Assembly (NCBI GenBank): GCA_037447655.1
Contig: JBBHKE010002614.1
Location: 208,786 to 272,785 of the forward strand
Length of the DNA: 64,000 nucleotides
Direction: 5' to 3'
Origin: Zygnema cylindricum
Taxonomy: Eukaryota; Streptophyta; Zygnematophyceae; Zygnematales; Zygnemataceae
Under the pieces are notes generated by a model. That model had not been told where the DNA came from. It did not search any database and worked only from the letters and a program-made list of their open reading frames with translations. The stretch's first letter is position 1; each line of letters begins with the position of its first letter. Made by a program: the position numbers and the translations under genes. Shown piece by piece: positions 22,243 to 33,500 of this stretch.

Positions 22243-23522
22243 TTAGTAGATAGTGGTGCTAGTCACCACCTTTCACCACGATCTAATTCGTTCACTCATC
22301 TTTCTCCTCTATCATCTCCTATGCAGATTCGTTTAGGAGACGACCACATTATGTTGGCTACCCATTCTGGCGACGTTAATGTCCCTAATGTTTCTATTCA
22401 CATTCGAAACGTACTATTTGTTCTTGGTCTAGCTAGGAATTTATTTTCTGTCAAAGCTGCCACTTTTGATGGCTTAAAGGCTGAATTTAATAATGATAGA
22501 GTAACGTTTTTTGATAGAAAAGACAATATTACTGTAGGTTTTGGTCTAGCACGAGATTTTATGTACGTCCTACAATCTTATAATACGCCGAAAATTTTTG
22601 CTTTATGTGTTAGCGTTGAAAGTTTTCCACTTTGGCATTTACAATATGGTCATTTAAATAGCGAAAGTTTGCGTACCTTGCCGAATCTTGTAACTGGACT
22701 AAATTCATTCTCTAACAAATCTTTGGATTTTTGTCACGATTGCGTGCAAGGAAAAATGTCGTGTCACTCATTTTCCAGTAGCGCTACCGTCATCACTAAA
22801 CCACTTGCACTTGTACACACTGACGTGTGTGGTCCCATGCGCACTCGTAGCTATAGTGGATCCCTTTATTTTGTCAGTTTCATTGACCATGCCACTCGCT
22901 TTTCACACGTGTATCCAATCTGTCATAAATTTGACGCTTTTGTCTGATTTCAGGAATTTAAGGCGTTGGCAGAAAATTTTCACAACAAACGAATCAATGT
23001 CTTGCGCAGTGACAACGGTGGCGAATTTTTGTCCAACCAGTTTTCTGAATTTCTCATGCAACATGGAATATCACGTCATTTAACGGCGCCTCGAACGCCA
23101 CAACAAAACGACATCGCAGAATGGTACAATCGAACATTACATGACATGTCATGCTCTATGCTGTACTTTGCAAATTTGCCTTATGAATTTTGGGCAGAGG
23201 CTATCATTTGTGGAAATTACTTACACAATCTTTGTCCCACTAACGCTTTACCAAAATCTACTCCAATGGAAGCATGGTCCTTTGTCAAACAAGATATACG
23301 CCACCTTAAAATCTTTAGTTGTGAAGTGTGGTACAAAGACCTCCTCCAATCGGACGGCAAATTGGGCGGTCGCTCATTTCGTGACATTTTCGTTGGGTAC
23401 GCTCCAAAATCCAAAGCGTACCGTATCTGGAGTCCTTCTTAGCATCGCGTCATCACCACCAGAGTAGTAATTTTCAACGAAACGCCACTTCTCCAAACCT
23501 TGTTTCGTATGCCCTTCCCTTC
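22243..23522 (+). pseudogene. protease and integrase of the duplicated E1 copy
   Basis: Carries LVDSGASHHLS, HTDVCGP, SDNGGEF and PQQNDIAEW. The stops at 22945 (TGA) and 23440 (TAG) are inherited from E1. The reading frame after the last stop continues FNETPLLQTLFRMPFPS and passes without frame change into DPFKYTKKIRIRFE of element E7. Confidence 0.85.
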
Positions 23523-25463
23523 TGACCCCTTCAAATATACAAAGAAGATAAGGATCAGATTTGAGTCCGAAAGTGAGGAGAACTCGATCGTTCCCGAAAG
23601 GGACATGGGTGAAACCGTGATTACAGATTCAGGGGAGATCCAAGATACAGGAGACTCAACGGAAACCTCGCATACTCCTATGGACTTCGAGGAGATAGAA
23701 GAGGCAGGACAAGAACCGGTTTCCATAGACAGGGGAGCCGATGAGACAGTGAGAAGAAATCCAAGACTTCCATCTATCCTTGCTTCGGAGTTTGAGAAAG
23801 GAAGGAGGAGCAGCAAAAGATTACAGGAAAGATAAGCCGCTCATAAGGTAACTAAGCTATCTCACCTTGATGAGCCTCAGTCGTACTCGGAGGCAGTGAA
23901 TAGTCCAGAAAAAGAAAGATGGATTAGAGCTATAAATGATGAGATGGCTTCTATCATGGAAGCAAATACTTGGGAACTAGTAGATTGTCCTCCAGACAGA
24001 AAACCTATTGGGTGTAAATGGGTATTTAAACTAAAACTGAACCCAGATAATACCATTGAGAGATATAAGGATCGATTGGTAGCGAAAGGGTTCACCCAAA
24101 AGGAGGGGATTGACTACGAGGAGACCTTTGCTCCAGTTGTTCGGTTCCCATCAGTAAGGATTCTCCTCAGTCTGGCAGCAGCGGAAGACATGGAAATACA
24201 TCAGATGGACATTAAGACTGCTTTCCTCAATGGTGAGTTAGAGGAAGAAATTTTCATGAGACAACCCGAGGGGTTCGTGGAAGAAGGAGAAGAGAGCAAA
24301 GTCTGCAGGCTCATAAAGTCCTTATATGGACTAAAGCAGGCTCCCCGACAGTGGAATAAGAAACTAGATGAGTTTCTTACCAGTCTGGGATATATCCGTG
24401 TCAACTCTGACCATTCTATCTATATGTTTGAAGATGAGAATGGTGTCATTTTTATTGCAATTTATGTTGATGATCTGCTTGTGTTGAGTAAATCCTTGGA
24501 AAAGATAAATAAGTTAAATTTAAATTTTAGAAGCAGATTTGATATGAAGGATTTAGGGGAGGCAAAATATATTTTGGGGATTCAGATGGAGAGAGATAGG
24601 GGGAAGAAGATTATCAGACTTACTCAGAAAGAAGCAATAGGTAATATGCTTGAGAAATTCCAGATGGAAAATGCTAACAGTTGTACCACTCCCATGAACT
24701 TGAAAAAAGTAAGTGATGAAGTGTAGAAGGAGGAGTGATGATCTTAGATGATCAAATGAGTACAGAAGAGAGAGAGTTTATCAAGACTATCCATTATAGA
24801 CAGGTCGTAGGAAGTTTAATCTATTTTATGAATTGTACCAGGCCGGACATAGCGGCAGCAGTTGGAGTACTCAGTAGGAGTCTGAATGATCCTAGGAAGA
24901 GGGATTGGGAGGCAGCCAAGAGAGTCATGAGATATCTGGTAGGAACCAGAGAGTTATGGTTGCATTTGGGAGGGGAGCACACTGACATCACTACTTGGAG
25001 TGATGCCAGTTATGGGGACGCACCTATTAGAAGATGCACTTCTGGGTATGTGTTGTATGTTGGGGAAGGTGCATGCTGTTGGAGCAGTAAGCAACAAAAG
25101 GTGGTTGCTCAGTCCACCATGGAGGCTGAGTACATGGCCTCTTGTTCTGCTGTGAAAGAGTTGATGTGGGTCAAGTCCTTGCTGCAAGAACTTGGGTATA
25201 TGAAGGAGGGAGTGCATGAAGTGTTTTGTGATAATCAAGCGGCCATAGCAATTGCAGCAAATCCAAAACATCATTTTAAGGCTAAACATATGGACATAAG
25301 ATTAAGTTTTGTAAGAGAAAAAGTTGAGAATAAAATAGTGAATCTTGTATATAGATCTGATAAGGAAATGGTAGCGGACATGATGACCAAACCTATACCC
25401 TCGCCAAAATTAAAATACTGCAGGGAAAAATGTGGATTAAAAGAAAAATTAAAATTAGACTAG
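23523..25463 (+). pseudogene. RT and RNase H of E7
   Basis: An acidic linker (DETVRRNPRLPSI, GRRSSKRLQER, then TAA at 23833) is followed by an RT frame of 276 codons at 23896-24726: KPIGCKWVFKLKLNP, QMDIKTAFLNGE, YGLKQAPRQWN and AIYVDDLLVLS. A one-base loss near 24718 causes a stop. RNase H continues at 24735-25463 with TTWSDASYGD, STMEAEYMAS, FCDNQAAIAIA and HHFKAKHMDIRL. Only two lesions break an otherwise open 1.9 kb, so this is a comparatively young copy. Confidence 0.88.
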
Positions 25464-25476
25464 AAAATAAGGGGAG

Positions 25477-26478
25477 TGTTGAAATAAGTAGTCTTTGTAT
25501 TTTCTAGTTTAAAATAAATTAGCGGAAACATATATAAGAAATGATGGCAGCCTGCCTCCATCTCTTCTCTCTTTCCCCCATACTTGTTGTAGTCACTGAA
25601 GGAGAGAGAGAGCGATGGAGCCATGGCTGCCTCAGCTCCATAGGAAGGACTAAAGAGTGACTTAAGTCACTCTCAACAAAAAGGTTGAGTCCGGTAGGAC
25701 TCGAACCCCCGACCGGTAGAGCGCGGCGTAGCCGTTAGCTCTAACCAGTCTGTCGTAGAATTTTGTTAGATGATATAGGGTTTCATTCATATATAAACTA
25801 TTGTATAGTACCGAAATGATCTAACTGGAATATGAAACGAAACGAACATAGAACTTGTTAAGGTTTAGTGCGAACGTCATTTCGCACGAATCAAATGAAA
25901 CAGACACATTGAACGGTCGACATTTAATGTCGGAGTTAATCCGACGGCGCACGTCGTCGCCGAGATCGCGGAATGGTCACTTTGGATTTTATGGACGTGG
26001 CATGACGTGGCGCCGCGTGGAAGGATGACATTCGGTCGCGGATATTCCGGAGGAAATACGGACAAGTGGAAAAATGACACGCGTCCACTCAAGAGCCTTG
26101 TCGTACACCGGCCGTACAGAAAGTACATCGGCCATAGTACCTTTCTGTACTTTACAGTAATACGATTGGTTCGTACTTTAGTAGATAGGGGTTATGAGAG
26201 GGATTTAGGACTTAGGAAATATTTGGTAGATAGACACCTCTCTCTAAGAGAGCTTTGTATAAATTGGCATTTTTGCCGGCTCATAACTTATCGCCTGGTT
26301 GGCCGTTTTCAGTGATTCTTTTTGCTACGGACTCAGGGGAGTCCAGGCTACACAAGGGTGTAGTCAAATTGTCAGTTTGCCTTCTTGGGCAGAAGTGGTT
26401 GTGGCTTAAAGTGGGTTAGTTAAATACTATCTAGAGGCTTCCTGTATTCTGTAGTTTAATGGAGGACACAGAATTGCA
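25477..26478 (+). repeat. 3' LTR of E7 (1002 bp)
   Basis: Begins TGTTGAAATAAG after the polypurine tract (25461-25476, AAATAAGGGGAG) and ends GACACAGAATTGCA. On its minus strand, 25686-25752 carries tRNA-like text ending in box-B GGGGTTCGAGTCC. CAGGGGAGTCC near 26333 is the conserved U5 block shared with the E2, E3 and solo LTRs. Confidence 0.85.
25686..25752 (-). other. antisense tRNA-like stretch in the E7 LTR
   Basis: Minus strand: GACTGGTTAGAGC (box-A-like) and GGGGGTTCGAGTCC (perfect box-B core GGTTCGAGTCC). The spacing suits a tRNA body, but no complete cloverleaf was found by eye. Confidence 0.5.
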
Positions 26479-26702
26479 CCTTGCCATTGAATTCTTTTCG
26501 CCCAAGATGGATCTGTTTCATCAAGGGAGCCATCCAATACCCCGAATAAGTCAGCGGTTTCAAACGACGATTCAACCATCGCCGCCCAGTAAGCATACTT
26601 TTGGCCATTGAAGATAGGAATTCTTGACAAAAGGCCCATAACCTGTTGTTTTACAACCACCGTTGCAAGAGGAGAACCAACAATAGTACTGGAAGTAGAC
26701 AT
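26479..26702 (-). pseudogene. gag N-terminus of E6
   Basis: The frame starts MSTSSTIVGSPLATVVV inside the LTR (ATG at 26700-26702), reads through the primer-binding site as QQVMGL, and continues SRIPIFNGQKYAYWAAMVES and LDGSLDETDPSWAK. It is cut at 26478 by the E7 LTR. The same LTR-encoded peptide is recognisable in the 3' LTR near 17296-17350. Confidence 0.85.
26633..26643 (-). other. primer-binding site of E6
   Basis: Minus-strand GGTTATGGGCC immediately after the LTR end TGTAAAACAACA. Complementary to the initiator tRNA-Met anticodon arm; encodes Val-Met-Gly within gag. Confidence 0.8.
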
Positions 26703-27673
26703 GAAAAACAGTGGAAACTATCAAAATACCTTCTCAACAGCCGACTTTGAACAGACACAAAATATGACTCAGATAGCCAATATGCCTCTAATTTGTCACA
26801 GTGATAAAAAATACAGTAAACTGACAATATCCAAAATTGTTGCCAAAATGACTTGGTAAACCATAAGATATGATGTCTGGAAGTTTCCCAAAAATTGCCC
26901 TTAGAAAATCATATTCCCGATATTGGATACTACAAAATTGGCTAAGTCCTATGTTATATACTCACAGTGTGTATCTACTGATCTACACTAATTTGGGTAA
27001 CCGTTACTACGGTTATTATCCTGACAACCGACAACGCATCCTACCTATACGTCACTGTACCTCAAAACCCTAATTATTACTTTCTAAAAACCTGTTTAAT
27101 AAAACAATATTTTATATTACACTAAAATACAAAACAATGTTATTCAGATATTTCCAAATATTGAACCGTACACAAAACATTCCAACCGTACACAAAACGT
27201 TCCAAATGCTTAGTCAGCGAGAGTCGCTAAAGTCCAGCGGAATGTGGTTGTGTAGTACAAAGCACCTGAGTGCTTCGTCACTTGTGGTCCCATGCGAATC
27301 ATGCTTGTGGTCCCTTGTGAATCACGCTTGTGGTCTCATGTGAATCGTGTCCGTTGGAACAAATTCAATCGACGTTGATACCGTCGAACCGTACCATTTG
27401 TTTCCGGAATACTTGGTTCAGATCCCGTTCGTCCGATCTTGTGAATCATATCGTCAACCACGTGACGCGTGTGGTTTACTGTCGGCGCCACTCCAAAAAA
27501 CCTGCATACGTTCTTTTGCCGACACGTGTCCTTGTAAAAGTACAATACACTCTACTGTACTTTTTGCTATTGTAACGCTAATTAAGGTAAGTATTACAGT
27601 AGACTACTTTAGAAAAATATTCTAAGTTATTTTTACCGCTATTTACTGAAATAAAGATTTATAAATTACATCA
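26644..27673 (-). repeat. 5' LTR of E6 (1030 bp)
   Basis: Matches 17296-18308 throughout, including the AATCACGCTTGTGGTC repeats near 27300 and the final AAAGATTTATAAATTAC. Flanked on the right by the target duplication CTTTG. Confidence 0.9.
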
Positions 27674-27678
27674 CTTTG

Positions 27679-28196
27679 ACCAAAGGTACATACAATATGC
27701 AAATTTTGAGGATTCTAGTGGTGGTATATTGCGTCTTCTCCGATGTCCAATAATGTGGTGCCACGTGGCATCGCATGACGCTATATTCGAAAGCCGCCAA
27801 AATTTCACTCTGGGTTGGCGGCTGCAAAGATGGCCGTCCGATTAAATATATTTACAAAATGTGGATTCGCGTCTATGCACGCATTGCTTCACACGCGGCT
27901 TTTTGCCAGTTTGTTCCGTTAAATGAATTAGCCGTTGCGTAACCGTTTAGATAATTATCAAATTCAATCAGTGCATGGTTTATTCACCAAATTAATGGAT
28001 AGGGCGGCAAAGTGGTTCTGGACTATTGCAAGATCTAGGATCAAATCCGGGACAAACCAACTTTTTGGTAAAGTGTCCCCTATTTCAGTGCGCCACCTTT
28101 TGACCAAGGAGGGAGCCATGGTTTTCTCTGTTCCTCTCTCTCTCTACAGTCTAACTAAAATAGATAAGAGAACTATTAATTACTCCTTTTCAACAA
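27679..28196 (-). repeat. LTR fragment related to E3
   Basis: From about 27735 onward the order of blocks matches the E3 LTR (46130-46571): TGTGGTGCCACGTGGCA, CGCCAAAA, GGCGGCT, a tRNA-like stretch (28002-28055), GAGCCATGG, and the end CTTTTCAACA at 28196. The remaining LTR part is missing, so this is an old fragment. Confidence 0.7.
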
Positions 28197-28530
28197 CGCC
28201 TTCCCACACTGTACTCGGTGTAGTGTGTGGTCACATAGTTGACGTTTGAACATGTGATAACAAGTTTGTATGATTTTCCCCATCTTTATTACTAGACGCA
28301 AATTTGAGTGCTCCGTCCAATATCAACGCCACTCACTTTTCTATTCGGATGTTCTTATTTTACACTTGTAACAACGTGTAGCCTCAATACGAACTAACAC
28401 AATTTGTACACTACACTATTTAAAAATTATCAAATTTAATATAATTGGCACTAACTAAAGTATACCTAAATTAACGTAAAGGACAATAAGTTGATCCTTT
28501 AGCAACACGAACGTACGACCATGGCTGCGT
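28197..28530 (+). repeat. uninterrupted paralogue of the E1 target repeat
   Basis: 28225-28345 resembles 10240-10362, and 28360-28480 resembles 15825-15960, with no LTR element between them. This gives a diverged empty site for E1. Confidence 0.55.
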
Positions 28531-28799
28531 ACTCTTGTTTTGTAGCCTACTAGCATCGTATCTGACGCTAAATTTAGCGTGCATGTAGTCAAACGAAAAG
28601 ATTTTCGAAACCATTTCTCTTATTATCATAATGACATCTTTGAGTTCTCTTGTTTTTACTTAATCAGGCATGTCACATTCGGCCGTTTTTTGTCTTTCGC
28701 TTTTTGGCCTTTCTTTTCCTATTTTTCGGCAATCAAGGCGGGTACGTCTGTTTGCCCAATAGCCAATGTTTGAGGAGTGTTTCTCTTCCACCTTTTTTT

Positions 28800-29790
28800 C
28801 CACAACCTTTTCAACACAATTTTTGAATAAAAAAGGGAGATTTTAGACTGGATTTCGAGAAAAAAAGGCTCTCAATTGCACAATCTAAGTTTGTCGCTTG
28901 GTGCCCATGGGGTTTGCCACCAGATTGCCCCTTTCCTACGGGTTTGGGTGATTTATCATCAGATGAGGGTATAAAGGCTTTAGGTTTCCCTATTGGAGCC
29001 CCTTTTTTTGACAACCAGGTAGTTGGTGATGCGTTTTTGGAAGAACCTTCCCATAGTGACGACCTTCCCAAGTTGTCAGACTTATAGGTGGCGTCTGTAA
29101 TCTTCATCAGATTTTTTGTTCAACACCCTCTTTACCTTGGACGAACTTTTCCACCAATGGCTTCTTTTTTGTATTCCCTTAAGGATTTTGACAATATTCT
29201 TTTGGGTGTGCTTCCCCACCTCGGTGATCATGAGATCTTTGATCGTTTAGAGGGGTCGCTCGCTCGTCAGTAAGCTAGCCTCCCAATTTCGACTGGCGGT
29301 TTAGGTTTGATTTCCGTAGCCAACATTTTGCCACGGACATATTTGGGTGTTTCAACTTTGGTGGCGCCTACCATTACTTCTTGATTCATTTTGGATGATG
29401 TCTTTATTGTAGCTCAAGTTGTCCCTAAGGTGGAGGAAAGTATCTTACCATTTCAATAAGTTGGCTCAGTTTTTCCCATTTGCGTTGGAGATTTTTGGAG
29501 CTTTGGACAAGTCATTCGACAACTTCCTTTGCCAATGTGCTCTAAAAACGTTTGAATCTTCGGGTCCAGGGAGTCCTCCACCAAGCCTTTTGGTTGCGCT
29601 ATAATGTGAACTTGTCTCAGTTTTCCTTCAACGAGCACAATCTGCGGCCATCTTTTCTATCAACGAAGCACAGTGGCATATGATAGGCGAGGTCTTCCAG
29701 ATCTTTGATCAAGAGACCCGGTCCACATCCATGATCTTTGCGGTTGTGGACCTTAACTTGTTTTTGGATAGACTCGTCTAGGTTTTCTCT
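28800..29790 (+). pseudogene. 3' part of non-LTR element NL3
   Basis: A decayed plus-strand copy of the C-terminal region of NL1. It shows FVAWCPWGLPPD, IKALGFPIGAPFFDNQ, HPLYLGRTFPP, STGGLGLISVA and PFALEIFGAL, each with an NL1 counterpart. The zinc cluster and nuclease between the thumb and PFALEIF appear deleted. Many stops. A possible polyadenylation signal AATAAA lies near 29946. Confidence 0.7.
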
Positions 29791-30513
29791 TTCTGTAGGT
29801 GGTCAACTATAATATTTTTGTTTTAGATCTTTGTCTTTGTTATTATTATTTTGTTTGGTTTCATTTTCTGGACGTGACTCTTCTTGTAGTCTTTCAATGT
29901 TTTTTCAGTTTTATCCCTTTTGTATGCAGATGGTTGATTTTTGCAATAAAGACTTCATTACATTAAAATTGTGAATCCTAACAATGATACAATGTGGCTT
30001 GGTAGGAGTGGATATTGTTGTGGATTTGACCGTGACTGTGGATCATATCATCCTCGGTTCACACTCAGCTGTGAAATTCGTGTCACAGTGAAGTGTTTGT
30101 TCCTCAAAATAGGGATAGCTTTTGCACTATGTCATAATCAGTCCACACTCAAGTTTTGGTGTAGATCATCAAAATACAGTTTTTCCGTTCTTTGCGACAG
30201 AGAATGTTGTTTAAAAATACGTAAGATAAATACATCTCCAATTCCATAATTTTCTTAAATCAGGATATGTTTTGCTATTATATTTGCCCCAACAAACAAT
30301 GGCACGTAAGCCAATCACATTTGAATCCCAGAACATATAATCCATAATTACATTTGAGCATCATAAAAGTTCTAGAGGTTCAATTGCTATTTAATATTAT
30401 GTAGATCAGTATTATGACAGTTTGGAGGTAACAACAACTTTTTATACAAAGAGTCTATCGATTTGCACATTCTACTCCGAAACATGCCACATACATTAAT
30501 GTGCTTACAAGTA
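29791..30513. other. T-rich tail and intergenic sequence
   Basis: T-rich text follows NL3, then AATAAA at about 29946, possibly its 3' end. Nothing further is recognised up to the reductase stop codon. Confidence 0.4.
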
Positions 30514-33500
30514 CTACTTTTTCCCTTTTGTGGGAAGTTTAATAAGTTCCACGTCTATGATCGAATTTGCTGTATCCACTACGGATTTTTCCGCCTCCAT
30601 GTATACAAATCCCAGTTCCGTTTCCGCCCGTTTACCATCAAACTCTCTTGGAGGTTGAAACATGTGACGTTGTAGAAAACCAATCGAAAATTGGGGATGA
30701 AAAAGTGCTAGAAAGTACATGAGAACGTTCGGTGCAATGCCAATAGGCAATTTCGCATTTCCAAAATCCTTCTTTAGAAACGCTGCAAAATTCAACAGCC
30801 CAAACTTCAAAGCCTTGTCAATACCCTTGCGTTGATTTCCAGTCTTTACTAGTCTATCATTGCTTCTGCTGTGTGATAGCAGAACTCGGTCTACTTTAAG
30901 TTGAATGTTGGTTTATGTCATACAACCTTTTGGCCATAGTAATTGTTCTTATGTCGTTACCATCGTCCTCGCATCTATGGGTTGGCTTCTGACATTGATA
31001 GCTTTGTGTTTGATTTTCACATTTTCTCGCAATTCTCTGGTGGGAAGTTCACCTTAGTCGCCATCTGCAATAACGATGCTACCTTTGGTGCACCTTGACT
31101 CTCGATGTCCCGATCAACGTGTGTGCCACTTTGTTTAACCTTCTTTTTGCGGTAAGCCACTCTATACCCACCTATGTTTGTTCTTGTTCTGGGTATCTCG
31201 CAAAGCCCTGTCAATACGCTGATTGTGTCCCAATTTACAGAATAGATGTATGTGTTGCCATTATATGATCAACCTAACAATGAAAACAAAGTAATGTGGT
31301 TTTATTTGAATTTTGAAATATAAGTCTATGAGATTATCACACATAATTTTCATTACACCGTGTATCATTATTAGAGTTAGTAACACTATATTGGTGCAGC
31401 TAAATTTTATCCCTTGCACCTGAAATAGTCTTGATAATTCTATTTTTCACTTTACGCTGATATAGGTAAAATATAGGAATGTAGATAACATATTGTTGGT
31501 CACACTATTTTATGCTACACCTTAAATCGAGTTATGCACGGTTTGTGTCAGTCTATACTTATAATTAATTTATGGTACAAAAGCTGTCAGTGTGACTTCA
31601 AATTACTGCTAAGTAACCACGCATAGTTCAAAATTCCGTTATCCAAATGGTGCAGACCAATATTCAACAATTTCGCATATTTCACATGTGAACACCGATA
31701 TGAAAGTATATGACCTGACAATTAACACTATTTGATGTCTTTTGGTCAAAATAGTGAAAATGTTTGCACTATTCTGATTCAAGTTGTAAATTAGCCTCAA
31801 CGTTTGCACTAACATGTAAGAGTTATAAACGGAACTAATATAGCCTAGAAAATCAGAAAATAGACGAAATCCAAGTGGAAAAAATTTATTTAGGTGTTAT
31901 GGTTAAGTTTCTATTTATGCCATTTTCATAACTAGGAATAAGTAACGCCCCCTAACGACATAAATTAGTGTTAACGGTTTTTATTTGAAGAGCCTGAAGA
32001 CCCGAAAACAAAGGTAAAACACTAAAATATTCCCCATGCCATATAACTCTTGACAATTATAATGATACCCGGTGTAGTTTCTTGATTTCAATGAGAAACC
32101 GTGTACTGAATGTGGAGACATCATAAGCGTCAATGTAATCACTGTAACCACTAAATAGAATTTGAGTCTGAATGAAACATGTGGACATCCTATAATTAGT
32201 ATTAATCCATATGTCGTATTTTCTTGTACCTGCAATGTCGGTAGTGTGATAGTATCCTGGCCTGCAGAGAATGTATCGTCCCTTGGCCGACTCCTTCTCA
32301 AGAGCTGCCACGTGGCAGTACGCGACGTCACGAACATCCACAATATTTATGGTAGAATTAGGAGTCAAAAACAGCGAACCGCCAACAGTTGTAGAATAAA
32401 CTGAGGGAGGAGAAATGGAAACAAACAAAACAATAAGAAAGGAACCAAAAAGAAAAGAGCTAATTTAAAAATGGAAAGAAATTCCGCAAAACTTAAACAA
32501 TTCAGCAAGTTAAAGCAGTCCAGAACATCTCCTATCTCAGAGAACCTCCATAATGCCCAAAAGACCAAACTTTATTTGAACATGCCTGATTTGAAAACGA
32601 AATTGAGATGATGCGAATATGCATAGGAATCCCACCAATCATCTTTCCAACAAAATGCATACGTATATGGTAAAAGATTGCTACTGAAATTATCCACACC
32701 AATTCCATTTAGGATATACAAAGTTCGTAGTACATGCAGCATTGGTTTTCAGAGAATTAATTGACGAAGCTGTGGACAATTCGTACTTTTCTTGGACTAC
32801 TATTACTATGAGAAACTTCAACCACGAGAAGAATAACGATCAGGACTCAGTCCTTTCGATGCGTAATTATTTCCCCACTACTTCCAGTTTCCGTATTTCG
32901 ATGTTAAGACAAAACAAGCCCCAGGATAGGTTCCTTAGAATTAAAGACTTAGTAATTTCAAGACTTTCACCGGAATGCATGAGCAGGAAGACATTTAAAA
33001 TGCTGGTTTAATGTGAACTGCTCTGAACAAATGGCCTCCAAATACAAACTTTTTGAGTCCATAGATAGTACCCATAGATACTGTGGGTACTCACGATTGG
33101 ACTCGACCGTGCATGTAGTTCATCAAAAAGAGGTCCAAAGACGTATGACGGAAGAATTGTAACTAACTCAAATCGCCACGTGTCATCTTCCTGTTCGTTG
33201 TATACTTTCCATCGCATTTTTCAGAGAGAGTTTTTGCCACCACATATGGGTCCTGAATAGTCGCCTTCTCATTCCAGTCACCTTCGTTGTACGGTCGTCC
33301 TGTCACAGAGCTTTCTTGGCCCACTGCCGCGACACTGGATGTCATGACTACGCGCCTGCACAACGATAGACCGGCAGAGGGAGAGGGAGAGAGAGAGAGT
33401 AGGAGAGAGGTCAAGATAAAGGGAGAAGAAGAGCAGGTTTGAGGGAAAGAAGAGAGGCAAAAGGGAGGGGGAGGGAGAAGGGAGAGGGAGAGGGAGAGGG

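Larger units (their letters stand above)
20442..23522 (+). mobile_element. duplicated 5' part of E1 with its flank
   Basis: A copy of 10168-13248 with a constant offset of 10274 and about 20 substitutions over 3081 bp by eye. It contains the 200-bp E1 flank, the 5' LTR (20642-21086), the primer-binding site (21087-21097), gag, protease and integrase. Because the flank is included, it is a segmental copy and not a new transposition. It ends abruptly at 23522 where E7 sequence begins. Confidence 0.92.
23523..26478 (+). mobile_element. 3' half of copia element E7 (E2-like)
   Basis: Plus-strand linker, RT, RNase H and 3' LTR of a copia element close to E2. The 5' half (LTR, gag, protease, integrase) is absent and replaced by the E1 copy. 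The LTR ends at 26478 and is followed at once by minus-strand gag of E6, so E7 had inserted into E6. The expected duplication copy is CCTTG (26479-26483); no left partner survives. Confidence 0.85.
17296..27673 (-). mobile_element. copia retrotransposon E6, interior partly replaced
   Basis: Minus-strand element. The 3' LTR is at 17296-18308, the 5' LTR at 26644-27673, and a perfect 5-bp duplication CTTTG lies at 17291-17295 and 27674-27678. What remains of the interior is RNase H, RT and the end of integrase (18309-20441), plus the first ~60 codons of gag (26479-26702). Everything between is replaced by the plus-strand block 20442-26478. Confidence 0.9.
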
